This document shows positions 35,057-43,060 of a stretch of DNA of 64,000 nucleotides, piece after piece. The notes under the pieces are model-generated. The model worked only from the letters and a program-made list of their open reading frames with translations, ran no database searches and was not told the DNA's origin. The DNA is from Streptomyces sp. SID13031 (GTDB lineage Bacteria; Actinomycetota; Actinomycetes; Propionibacteriales; Kribbellaceae). The stretch's first letter is position 1. Every line of letters starts with the position of its first letter. A program made the translations under genes and the position numbers. Where the stretch lies: positions 62,001 to 126,000 of the forward strand of contig NZ_JAAGLV010000001.1 of assembly GCF_010548305.1 (NCBI RefSeq). The letters are read 5' to 3'.

Positions 35057-35632
35057 TCAGGGTTGGTAGGGCTGCTTGATGCGGGCGGCCCGGAGTGCGT
35101 GTGCCCACCAGACGAGCTGGTCGAGCGTGTTCTTGGCAGTGGCGTCGTAGCCGGAGCCGGGGCGGGGCCAGCTGCCGTCTGCGGCGAACTGCTCCCAGTA
35201 GCAGGGCAGGGTGACGGTGTTGCGGATCGCTACCGCCTGCAGCTCGGTGAAGACCTGCCGTAGCTGTGCAGCGGCGTACAGACCACCTGTCTCGCGGCCG
35301 TAGGCCACGATGGCGACCGGCTTGGCGTGCCACTCCTCGTAGTACCAGTCGAGTGCGGTCTTCAGCGGTGCCGGGAAGCTGCTGTTGTACTCCGGCGTAA
35401 CCACAGCGAACGCATCCGCTGCAGCGAGCCGTGGAGCCAGTACTGCGACCGCGGCGGGCGTGGGCTCGTCCGTGTCGGACAGTGTCTGGGGCAGGTTCGC
35501 AGCGGCCAGGTCTACGACGTCTACATCGAGGTCGGCGCGTTTGGCGGCCTGCTGGGCGAACCAGCCGGCCACTGTCGGACCGAAGCGCCCGTGGCGGGTG
35601 CTGCCGATGATCACTGCGAGTCGCAGCTTCAT
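35057..35632 (-). CDS. NADPH-dependent FMN reductase
   Basis: 191 residues of flavodoxin-like fold: LAVIIGSTRHGRFGPTVAGWF (pieces: IIGSTRHGRFGPTVA) is the phosphate loop for FMN, VVTPEYNSSFPAPLKTALDWYY the family signature, and VAIVAYGRETGG follows. It reduces FMN or quinone-like substrates with NAD(P)H. ATG 35632 chosen: GGAGG lies eight bases before it; a GTG three codons upstream is inside that site. Operon with the DHFR-like gene and divergent from the AfsR-type regulator. Confidence 0.9.
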   Translation of the reverse strand: MKLRLAVIIGSTRHGRFGPTVAGWFAQQAAKRADLDVDVVDLAAANLPQTLSDTDEPTPAAVAVLAPRLAAADAFAVVTPEYNSSFPAPLKTALDWYYEEWHAKPVAIVAYGRETGGLYAAAQLRQVFTELQAVAIRNTVTLPCYWEQFAADGSWPRPGSGYDATAKNTLDQLVWWAHALRAARIKQPYQP

Positions 35633-35700
35633 CCTGCTCACCTCCCTCGTGCTGTCGTTTGCTGTTGAGGACGACTCTGCCTGAGAGGGATTACGGCTTC

Positions 35701-35729
35701 TTTCCGGTCGTCGGTGCAGCAGCCGGAAA
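35701..35729. promoter_or_regulatory. Inverted repeat TTTCCGG-N15-CCGGAAA
   Basis: Seven-base perfect arms in the 121-base gap between the divergent FMN reductase and AfsR-type genes; a further CGGAAAG half follows at 35734. Candidate regulator site. Confidence 0.4.
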
Positions 35730-35753
35730 CCGTCGGAAAGCTAGAGTGCGGCC

Positions 35754-38700
35754 ATGCGTTTCGGGGTGCTTGGACCGGTGACGGCCTGGACGGACAGTGG
35801 CGAACCGGTCACCGTGCCGGGTCTGAAGGTCCGTGCACTGCTGGCCGACCTGCTTGTGCACGAGGGGCGACCGGTACCGGCGGACCGGCTGATCGACGAC
35901 CTCTGGGGCGAGGACCTGCCGGGCAACCCGGCCGGGACGCTCTCGGCGAAGGTGTCCCAGCTCCGTCGCGCCTTCGACGACGCTGAGCCCGGCAGCCGCG
36001 CACTGGTCGTCTCCGGGCCTGCGGGCTACTCGTTGACGGTCGACACCTGCTCGTACGACGCACTGGGCTTCGCTGCGCACCTGGAGCACGGACGGCTCGA
36101 GGAGGCACTCGCACTGTGGCGCGGCCCGGCGTACGCGGACTTCGCGGACGAGGCCTTCGTGGAGACGGCCGTGGCGCGGTTGAGCGAGCAACGGCTCACC
36201 GCTACCGAGGACTACTTCGAAGCCCGGCAGGACCACAACGCGTTGATCGGTGAGGTGGCGGCGCTCCTCTCGGAACACCCGCTGCGGGAGCGGCTCCGTG
36301 CCGTGCACCTGAAGGCGCTGTACCGCGCCGGCCGGCAGAGCGAGGCGCTGGAGAGCTACGAGCAGTTGCGGACCCTGCTGGCCGACGAGCTCGGCCTGGA
36401 CCCCAGTCCTGCGCTGGCTGAGCTGCAGCAGTCGATCCTGACGCAGGAGCTGCCACAGGCTCGGCACCGCAGCAACCTGCCCGCCCAGCTGACAGCGTTG
36501 GTCGGCCGTAGCGAGGCAATCTCTGAAGTGCGAAGCCGCCTGTACGTCGATCGCCTCGTCACGCTGACCGGCCCTGGGGGAGTGGGCAAGACCCGGCTGG
36601 CGCTGGCCTCGGCCGATGGGCTCGCCGGTCGCTTCCCCGATGGAGTAGTGCTCGTGGAGCTGGCCGCCGTAGCTCCTGATGCGCTCGACGTGGCCGGGTC
36701 GCTGGCGGACGCAGTACAGGCGGCACTGGATCTGCGGGACTCGGCAGGTGCGGGGTCTGGGGGACTGGTCGGGGCACTGGCGGCGTTGGAGCTCCTGTTG
36801 GTGCTGGACAACTGTGAGCACGTGGTGGACGCCGCTGCTGCTCTCGTTGACGAGTTGCTGGCTGCCGCGCCCGGGTTGCGGGTACTGGCGACCAGTCGCG
36901 AGCCGCTGGGGCTTACTGGCGAGGCTGTGTGGAGTGTGCCTCCCCTGGAGGTGCCCTTGGCGACTGCAGCGTTGCCCGACTTGCGTGAGGCTTCGGCTGT
37001 GCAGTTGTTCGCAGCCAGGGCTGCTGCGGCGGACCGTGGGTTCTCGCTGGATGAGGAGTCGGCTGCTGCCGTCTCGGTGCTCTGCCGGCGGCTTGACGGG
37101 ATCCCGTTGGCGTTGGAGTTGGCAGCTACGCGGGTACGGGCGTTGGGAGTACAGGGGTTGGTTGCGCGACTGGATGACCGGTTCCGGTTGCTCGCCACTG
37201 GGCATCGGGGTGCTGCGCCTCGGCAGCAGACGCTGATGGCGATGATCGACTGGAGTTGGGATCTGCTGTCTGCGGCCGAGCAGGCGGTGCTCCGGCGACT
37301 CGCAGTACAGACAGACGGCTGTACTGCGGATGCAGCCGAGCAAGTGTGTTCCGAGGCCGGTGTTGACGTCCTGGACGTATTGATGCGCCTGGTCGACCGG
37401 TCCCTAGTGGTGTCGGTGCATGGGGCTGAGGGGCCGCGGTACCGGCTACTGGAGTCGGTGGCGGCGTACTGCGTCAACAAGCTACGCGCGGCCGATGAGC
37501 TGGAGATGGTGAGGCAGCGGCATCGCCTTTATTACATGGAGTTTGCGGAGACGGCTCGCGCGTACCTGACCGGGCCGGAGCAGAGTCGGTGGCTGCAGCG
37601 GCTTGATGACGAGTCGGGCAACCTGCGGAGCGCACTGGACGGCGCTGTGGCTGGTGGCGACCTGGAGGTGGCTGAGCGGCTGGCGGATGCGCTTGGCTGG
37701 TACTGGTTCTTGCGGGGCCGGTTTGCTGAGGCCAGGCGGTCGCTGGAGGCCTTGCCTGCGTCGGCCAAGGCGACTGCGTGGCTTGCTGGATTCCTGTATG
37801 CGCAGGGAGATGTCAGTGCGGCTGCTGTGCGGGACCGGGTGACCACTGTCGACCCACGGGCGGAGTGGTGGATCGCCTTCACTGCAAGCGATTCAGGCGA
37901 TCTTGCTGCCTGTCTGGCGATGTTGGAGCGTGCGCTGGCGGCCTTTGAGGCTACTGGGGATCAGTGGGGCATCGCAGCCGTACTGGCGGCTCGGGCGAAG
38001 CATGCGCACGTCCGTGCCGACCTGAAGGCGCTGGAGAGCGATGCGGTCGAGAGTGCTCGGCTGTTCGGGATCCTGGGCGATCACTGGGGTCTGCTGCAAG
38101 CTACTGGCTGGCTTGGCGCTCTGGCGGAGCTGACCGGCGACTTCGACGAGGCTGCGCGGCTGCACACCGAGGGGCTTCGGATGGCCGAGTCGCTCGACCT
38201 CTGGCCCGAGGTGGCGGGTGAGTTGGGGTGGCTCGGCTGGACTGCCTTGCGGCAGGGGTCGTACGCCGAGGCGACGGCTTATGGCGAGCGGGCGTTGCGG
38301 CTGGCGACCGAGCAAGGGCATCGGTCGACCCAGGCGTTGGCTGAGCTCGTGCTGGGGTTTGCAGCTCGGCGGTCGGGCGACTTGGAGTCTGCGGAGAAGC
38401 GATTGCAGGCGATGGTCGATGCGGCTCGCAAGCAGGACGAGCCGGTCTTGTACTTGTCGATCGTGCTGGACGAGCTCGGGTACACGCTGGAGCTGCGGGG
38501 CGATCCGATGCGCGCCAGGGAGTTGCACGCGGAGGCGTATCGGATCTCGCGGGAGTACGAGTCGCGGCGAGGGATGTGCTGGGCGCTGGAGGGTCTTGCG
38601 GCTTGTGTGGGCGACAAGGCGGTGGCTGCGCGTCTGCTCGGGGTTGCGGCGGTAGTACGGGCTGCTGACGGCTATGTGGTCACTGCAGCCGAGCAGGGCG

Positions 38701-38825
38701 ACATTGATCGTGCTGCGGCCGCTGCCCGGGCTGCTCTGGGTGGTGACGCGTTCGATGCGCAGTACGAGGCAGGTGGTCGGATGGAGCTGGAGGAGGCGTA
38801 CTCAGAGGTAGAGGTCGCCGGCTAG
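35754..38825 (+). CDS. AfsR/SARP-type STAND regulator
   Basis: 1023 residues. The N-terminal winged helix (FGVLGPVTAW, LLADLLVHEGRPVPADRLID) is the OmpR-like DNA-binding domain of SARP activators; residues 95-245 form the BTAD domain (HPLRERLRAVHLKALYRAGRQ in pieces). The NB-ARC-like ATPase has VTLTGPGGVGKTRLALASA (Walker A near 275), LLLVLDNCEHVVDAA (Walker B), LATSREPLGL (sensor) and RRLDGIPLALELAA. TPR-like helices fill 550-1000. Such proteins activate secondary-metabolite or stress genes on ligand or ATP signals. It is divergent from the FMN reductase-DHFR operon, a likely target, and overlaps by 24 bases the convergent gene after it. Confidence 0.93.
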   Translation: MRFGVLGPVTAWTDSGEPVTVPGLKVRALLADLLVHEGRPVPADRLIDDLWGEDLPGNPAGTLSAKVSQLRRAFDDAEPGSRALVVSGPAGYSLTVDTCSYDALGFAAHLEHGRLEEALALWRGPAYADFADEAFVETAVARLSEQRLTATEDYFEARQDHNALIGEVAALLSEHPLRERLRAVHLKALYRAGRQSEALESYEQLRTLLADELGLDPSPALAELQQSILTQELPQARHRSNLPAQLTALVGRSEAISEVRSRLYVDRLVTLTGPGGVGKTRLALASADGLAGRFPDGVVLVELAAVAPDALDVAGSLADAVQAALDLRDSAGAGSGGLVGALAALELLLVLDNCEHVVDAAAALVDELLAAAPGLRVLATSREPLGLTGEAVWSVPPLEVPLATAALPDLREASAVQLFAARAAAADRGFSLDEESAAAVSVLCRRLDGIPLALELAATRVRALGVQGLVARLDDRFRLLATGHRGAAPRQQTLMAMIDWSWDLLSAAEQAVLRRLAVQTDGCTADAAEQVCSEAGVDVLDVLMRLVDRSLVVSVHGAEGPRYRLLESVAAYCVNKLRAADELEMVRQRHRLYYMEFAETARAYLTGPEQSRWLQRLDDESGNLRSALDGAVAGGDLEVAERLADALGWYWFLRGRFAEARRSLEALPASAKATAWLAGFLYAQGDVSAAAVRDRVTTVDPRAEWWIAFTASDSGDLAACLAMLERALAAFEATGDQWGIAAVLAARAKHAHVRADLKALESDAVESARLFGILGDHWGLLQATGWLGALAELTGDFDEAARLHTEGLRMAESLDLWPEVAGELGWLGWTALRQGSYAEATAYGERALRLATEQGHRSTQALAELVLGFAARRSGDLESAEKRLQAMVDAARKQDEPVLYLSIVLDELGYTLELRGDPMRARELHAEAYRISREYESRRGMCWALEGLAACVGDKAVAARLLGVAAVVRAADGYVVTAAEQGDIDRAAAAARAALGGDAFDAQYEAGGRMELEEAYSEVEVAG

Positions 38826-39725
38826 GTACTTGAGGCCGGTGTCGGCTGCCACTGTGACGACGGTCTGCTCCGGGGACAGCTCTGACGCCAGCTGGATCGC
38901 CCCGAGCACGTTGAGCGCGGAGGAAGTACCGGCGAAGACTCCTTCGAGACGGGATAGCGACTTGACCAGCTCGCGCGCCTCGGACTCCTCTACTGCCCGG
39001 GCCTCGTCGTAGGCGTCTGGGGTGAGCAGGGGTGGGATAGTGCCGGTCGCAGTACCTTCGACGCGGTGTGGGCCGCCGAAGCCCTCGGTGAGCATGGGGG
39101 AGCTGGCCGGCTCCAGGGCGACGATTCGGCTGATGTCCGAGCGGATAGCCCGTCCTACGCCGACCAGCATGCCGCCGGTGCCTACGGCCGCGCAGAAGGT
39201 GTGCAGCGCGGTACCGGCCGTCTGGTCGACGATCTCGCGGCCGAGCACCGCATAGCCGTCCAGGGCGTCGGTGTTGTTGAACTGGTCTGTCCAGAAGGCG
39301 TTGTCGTTCGCGATAATCCGGTCGACCTCGTGGCGCATCCGGACGAACAGGTCGGGCGTGATCCGGCCCTGGTCGCTCGGAACCACCACCAGGTCGGCAC
39401 CGAACGCCTGCATGGTCCGGAGCTTCTCGGGCGAGAAGGCGTCCGACGAGACGACTGACAGCGGGTAGCCCTTCACTGCACAGATGAAGGCCAGCGACGA
39501 GCCTGTACTGCCGCCGGTGAACTCCACTACGCGCTGACCGGGCCGGAGCTCGTTGCGCCGCTCGGCTCCCTCGATCATGGCCAGGGCCATCCGGTCCTTG
39601 TAGCTGCCGGTGGGGTTGCCGCCCTCCAGCTTGACCAGCACCTGCGCCGAGCCCTGCGGCACAATGCGCTGCAGCCTGACCAGTGGGGTGTTGCCGATCG
39701 CCTGTAGTGCACTCGTCAGGATCAT
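38802..39725 (-). CDS. PLP-dependent cysteine synthase-like enzyme
   Basis: About 307 residues of the tryptophan synthase beta/cysteine synthase family. LQAIGNTPLVRLQRI is the start, GGNPTGSYKDRMALAMIE contains the PLP-lysine (in SYKDR), VEFTGGSTGSSLAF is the substrate-binding loop, FCAAVGTGGMLVGVGRA the phosphate-binding glycine loop. It may make cysteine from O-acetylserine or act on another amino acid. ATG 39725 is chosen because it starts the family motif; the longer frame (to 39791) covers duplicated sequence. Its 3' end overlaps the convergent AfsR-type gene by 24 bases. Confidence 0.9.
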   Translation of the reverse strand: MILTSALQAIGNTPLVRLQRIVPQGSAQVLVKLEGGNPTGSYKDRMALAMIEGAERRNELRPGQRVVEFTGGSTGSSLAFICAVKGYPLSVVSSDAFSPEKLRTMQAFGADLVVVPSDQGRITPDLFVRMRHEVDRIIANDNAFWTDQFNNTDALDGYAVLGREIVDQTAGTALHTFCAAVGTGGMLVGVGRAIRSDISRIVALEPASSPMLTEGFGGPHRVEGTATGTIPPLLTPDAYDEARAVEESEARELVKSLSRLEGVFAGTSSALNVLGAIQLASELSPEQTVVTVAADTGLKYLAGDLYL

Positions 39726-39736
39726 CGCTCTAGTTT

Positions 39737-39766
39737 GCACAGCGCTAGCCGGCACAGCGCTAGCTG
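39737..39766. repeat. 15-base tandem duplication between cysteine synthase and MarR genes
   Basis: GCACAGCGCTAGCCG is repeated with one change (GCACAGCGCTAGCTG). Each copy contains the small palindromes AGCGCT and GCTAGC. It overlaps the MarR stop and may be a slippage event. Confidence 0.65.
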
Positions 39767-40203
39767 GTGAAGGCCGCGGGTGCGTCGGCAACGACTCGGC
39801 TCAGCGTCTTGGCGAACCTGTCGCGCTCGGTGGCGGGCAGCTCTTGCAGGAGCCGCTCGAGCCGCTCAGTGAGCTCGTCGTTGAAGCGGTGCAGCGCTTT
39901 GGAACCCTCCGGGGTCAGGGTGACCTTCACCGCCCGACGGTCGTGTGGGTCGTTCTCCCTTGCGACGAGGCCGCGTTGCTGGGCGCGATCGACCAGGCCG
40001 GTCAGGCTGGAACGCTCCAGGCAGAGCATGCCCGACAACTGCGCCATCCCGATCGACCGGTCGCTCAGCGAGCACAGCATCTGCGCCTGGGCGGCAGTGA
40101 GATCACAGGCGCGGCCGACCTCGGCGTACAGGTTCTGCACCAGGAACGTCAGCCGGACCAGCCCGCTGGCGGCGCCCAGGGTCTCCTTCACGACGGCTCC
40201 CAC
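39760..40203 (-). CDS. MarR-family regulator
   Basis: 147 residues. Winged helix: DLTAAQAQMLCSLSDRSIGMAQLSGML, LERSSLTGLVDRAQQRGLVARE and the wing NDPHDRRAVKVTLTPEG, which is the MarR hallmark (D-x-R). It is divergent from the luciferase-hemerythrin gene and a clear palindrome lies between, so it likely represses that gene. Its first helices may bind a phenolic or oxidant signal. Confidence 0.92.
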   Translation of the reverse strand: MGAVVKETLGAASGLVRLTFLVQNLYAEVGRACDLTAAQAQMLCSLSDRSIGMAQLSGMLCLERSSLTGLVDRAQQRGLVARENDPHDRRAVKVTLTPEGSKALHRFNDELTERLERLLQELPATERDRFAKTLSRVVADAPAAFTS

Positions 40204-40212
40204 TTGTGATTG

Positions 40213-40225
40213 TTCGTGGCACGAA
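40213..40225. promoter_or_regulatory. MarR-type operator TTCGTG-G-CACGAA
   Basis: A perfect 6-1-6 palindrome ten bases before the MarR gene, with two more half-sites (TTCGT near 40234, CACGAA at 40257-40262) towards the divergent luciferase-hemerythrin gene. AT-rich surroundings suggest overlapping promoters. Confidence 0.6.
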
Positions 40226-40285
40226 GTAATTTGTTCGTCAGGTCAATATTACGCGGCACGAACTATTTAGGGTAGGGGTCTTGGC

Positions 40286-41872
40286 ATGGACTACGGGCAC
40301 GAGCTGGTCTTCGGCACGTTCCTGACGCCGGCGGTTGAGGACGCGGAGCGGGTGATCGCGCTAGCGCAGCTGACCGAGCAGGTCGGGCTCGATCTGGTGA
40401 CGGTGCAGGACCACCCGTACCAGCCGCGGCTGCTCGACGCGTGGACGCTGCTGTCGGTCATCGCCGCCCACACGCAGACGATCTCGGTCTCCACCAACGT
40501 CGCCAACCTGCCGCTGCGTCATCCGATCGTGCTGGCGCGCAGCGTCGCGACGCTCGACCGGATCACCGGTGGGCGGGTTGAGCTCGGGCTGGGCGCCGGT
40601 GGATTCCTGGACGCCGTTGCCGCCAACGCTGGGCCTCGGCTGACGGCGGGGGAGAGCATCGGCGCGCTGGAGGAGGCCATCGCGATCATCCGGGAGGTCT
40701 GGTCTGCCGGTAGCGGTGGGATTCGTCTTGCCGGAAAGCACTACACGGTGGCCGGCGCCAAGCGCGGTCCTGCGCCTGCGCATGACGTTGCGATCTGGCT
40801 GGGCGCGTACAAGCCGCGGATGCTGGCGCTGACTGGGCGACTTGCTGATGGGTGGCTGCCGTCTAGTTCCTATGTACCGCCGGAGGAGCTGCCTGCGCTC
40901 AACAAGCTCATCGACGAAGCCGCGGTGGAGGCAGGGCGCGAGCCGTCGGCGGTACGGCGGCTTTACAACATCTCTGGGCGCTTCGACGGGCGAGGCGGGT
41001 TCCTGCAAGGCCCGGAGGAGCAGTGGATCGAGCAGCTCACGGAGCTGACTCTGACCGAGGGGATGAGCACCTACATCCTCGCCTCAGACAACCCAGAAGA
41101 CATCCACCGCTTCGCCGACCTAGCCCCCGCAGTACGAGAAGCCGTCGCCACGGCCCGCGCATCAGCGACCGCTACCTCCGCCACCGCCGTGGCAGACACC
41201 GCCTCGGCTGCGGTCGCTGCGCCTTCCTTCCCGTCCTCCGCGCCCTCGAGCGACGCAGCCGCCGGAGGGCGCGGCAACTTCAGCGTGGTGCCGACGCCGC
41301 CGCCTGCGGCGAAGCGCAGCGCAGTACAGCCGTGGGACGAGTCGGAGCGGCCGACCGGACCAGCGCTGGACCCCAAGCGCGTGTACACGCCGCAGCAACT
41401 GGCGTCGGGGGAGCACCTGATCCAGGTACACGACCACCTGCGAGCAGAGCTCGAGCAGATCCGCGACCTGGTGGAGCAAGTTGCCGCCGGCTCCATCGGC
41501 GTCGGCCAGGCGCGTTCCCACATCAACACGATGACCATGCGCCAGAACAACTGGACCCTGGGCGTCTACTGCGAGACCTACTGCCGCCTGGTCACGACCC
41601 ACCACTCGATCGAAGACGCCTCCCTCTTCCCACGCCTCCGCCGAGCCGACCCCGCTCTAACCCCGGTGGTCAACCGCCTTCAGGAAGAGCACCTGGTCAT
41701 CCACGACGTCCTGGAAGGCGTCGACAAGGCCCTGGTAGCCCTGGTGGACGGCTCCGGCACCATCGACACCCTCCGAACCGCCGTAGACCTCCTAGACGAC
41801 ACCCTGCTCTCCCATCTCTCCTACGAAGAAAGAGAACTGGTAGAGCCCCTCGCCCGCCTAGGCGTGATGTAG
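40286..41872 (+). CDS. LLM flavin-dependent oxidoreductase fused to hemerythrin-like domain
   Basis: 528 residues. Residues 1-270 are a luciferase-like monooxygenase of F420- or FMN-dependent type: LVFGTFLTPAVEDAERVIALA, VQDHPYQPRLLDAWTLLSVIAA, GGRVELGLGAGGF, VAIWLGAYKPRMLALTGRLADGWLPS (in pieces). An Ala/Ser-rich linker (280-350) leads to a hemerythrin-like four-helix bundle (365-528): HLIQVHDHLRAELEQI, YCRLVTTHHSIEDASLFPRL, EEHLVIHDVLEGV and HLSYEERELVEPL supply the His and Glu ligands of a di-iron site. A flavin oxidase joined to an oxygen- or NO-sensing di-iron module suggests oxygen handling. Controlled probably by the divergent MarR gene. ATG 40286. Confidence 0.9.
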   Translation: MDYGHELVFGTFLTPAVEDAERVIALAQLTEQVGLDLVTVQDHPYQPRLLDAWTLLSVIAAHTQTISVSTNVANLPLRHPIVLARSVATLDRITGGRVELGLGAGGFLDAVAANAGPRLTAGESIGALEEAIAIIREVWSAGSGGIRLAGKHYTVAGAKRGPAPAHDVAIWLGAYKPRMLALTGRLADGWLPSSSYVPPEELPALNKLIDEAAVEAGREPSAVRRLYNISGRFDGRGGFLQGPEEQWIEQLTELTLTEGMSTYILASDNPEDIHRFADLAPAVREAVATARASATATSATAVADTASAAVAAPSFPSSAPSSDAAAGGRGNFSVVPTPPPAAKRSAVQPWDESERPTGPALDPKRVYTPQQLASGEHLIQVHDHLRAELEQIRDLVEQVAAGSIGVGQARSHINTMTMRQNNWTLGVYCETYCRLVTTHHSIEDASLFPRLRRADPALTPVVNRLQEEHLVIHDVLEGVDKALVALVDGSGTIDTLRTAVDLLDDTLLSHLSYEERELVEPLARLGVM

Positions 41873-41919
41873 GCGCGGCCGCGATAGTTCGCGCGACTTT
41901 GTGCACCGCCCAGCCATTT

Positions 41920-41961
41920 CCCGGCGACGAAAACGACTGAACCGTGCCCAAAGTCGCCGGG
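41920..41961. terminator. Stem-loop between convergent genes
   Basis: CCCGGCGAC pairs with GTCGCCGGG across a 24-base loop, between the luciferase-hemerythrin gene and the minus-strand DUF6308 gene. Likely terminator; long loop lowers confidence. Confidence 0.5.
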
Positions 41962-41969
41962 AGTGGCAG

Positions 41970-42596
41970 TTACTTGGCTTCGCCGAGGAGGGAGGCGAGA
42001 ATGTCGAGTAGGCGGAGGCTGGGGGCCTCGGCCAGTACGCGGGCGGCAGAGGTGGCCGGCTCGGCGATCAGGCGGACCTGGAGCAGCTTGAAGTCGCGGA
42101 CGTTGGCCGGGTTGACCAGGTCGCGGTGCACGGCGGCCAGGAAATCGGGGCCGGCGGACGCCTCGCTGTAGGTCATCCGGATGAAGCTGTCGCTGACCGG
42201 GAAGAGATACGGCCGCTTGAGGTGCAGCAGCTTCGCCTTCTTGGCGTGGCCGAAGCCGCGGTGACCGCTGAACTTCTCGTCCAGCTCGGTGGCCGCCTCG
42301 AACAGCGGCGTACCAGGCGCGGCATCCTCCAGCCGGGCGCCGACCGGGACCGCGGCGAATTCCTTGTCCGCATCCACCTCGAGCAGCCAGGGGATGTCCG
42401 CCGCCCGCAGGTCGGCGCCGATCACCATCGTCCGGGCCAGGTCTTCGAGCGTGATCCGGTCAGGCTCGGATCCGCCGACGTTCGTCATCCCGGGAAGACC
42501 GTCGTAGTACTTCAGCACCGCGCCGTTCGTCTCGGCGTACAGCCGCAGCTGTGCGATTGCCTCGTCCACGACGATCTTCCGACTACCGATGTTCAT
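41970..42596 (-). CDS. DUF6308-family protein
   Basis: 208 residues. Pattern shared with a second copy at 61049-61711: KYYDGLPG, DRITLEDLARTMVIGADL, LLEVDADKEF, then LKRPYLFPVSDSF and LLDILASLLGEAK near the end. Function unknown; the helical make-up and the Y-Y-D-G / D-R-I-T pattern are the family signature. ATG 42596, with GAGGG eight bases upstream, is chosen over GTG 42602. Confidence 0.75.
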   Translation of the reverse strand: MNIGSRKIVVDEAIAQLRLYAETNGAVLKYYDGLPGMTNVGGSEPDRITLEDLARTMVIGADLRAADIPWLLEVDADKEFAAVPVGARLEDAAPGTPLFEAATELDEKFSGHRGFGHAKKAKLLHLKRPYLFPVSDSFIRMTYSEASAGPDFLAAVHRDLVNPANVRDFKLLQVRLIAEPATSAARVLAEAPSLRLLDILASLLGEAK

Positions 42597-42787
42597 GGCC
42601 ACACCCTCACACTCTTCGTGGCAGACCCGCCAGCCGGAATAGGCGATCCGACCCGCGAATCCGAACTACATCCGGATGCGGTGAATCGTAGGGGACGCCC
42701 ACCCCCACCGCAGCACAGGGTGACATCCCCACTTATCCACACCCTGTAACCACCCACCCCACCGGACCTCCACGGCCCCATAAACTC

Positions 42788-43003
42788 TCAGTCACCACCG
42801 CTCACGGCCAGAAGGCGAAAATGCCCCTTTCCCGACGCCTCCCCCTGCGGTGCCTTGGCGATGAGTGCGTGGAGGCCGTCGGCTGTTGCTACGCCGAGGG
42901 CAGCGAAGGCGCCGGGTTTCAGGGAGGTGCGGGCGGTGAGGCCCACGAGGTACGTCGCGATGCCTCCGACGGGCGCGGCGATGCCATGGCCGGCGAGGAG
43001 CAT
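42788..43003 (-). pseudogene. Truncated LysE-family exporter
   Basis: Only the first helices of a LysE-type amino-acid or metabolite exporter remain: MLLAGHGIAAPVGGIATYLVGLTARTSLKPGAFAALGVATADGLHALIAK in pieces GIAAPVGGIATYLVGLTART and GAFAALGVATADGLHAL, followed by unrelated residues and a stop. Complete exporters have ~200 residues and six helices, so this copy is inactive. It sits just downstream of the AddA-like gene. Confidence 0.6.
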
Positions 43004-43060
43004 TCGGCGTGGCCATACGCCAATCGTGTGCCGGTCCGTCGGTGCTGCGGGCGGCTGGAT

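Noticed and set aside
35691..37343. Long minus-strand frame of 550 codons opposite the AfsR-type gene
   Set aside because: It mirrors the high-GC coding strand, has no domain and lies fully inside a gene with clear motifs. Similar long antisense frames occur opposite the FtsK-like ATPase (51569-53101), the HelD-like gene (9601-10467), the kinase (27049-27795) and the caspase (20938-22341).
42733..42741. Single TTATCCACA, a DnaA-box match
   Set aside because: One copy only, no neighbouring boxes, no dnaA or dnaN gene; not an origin.
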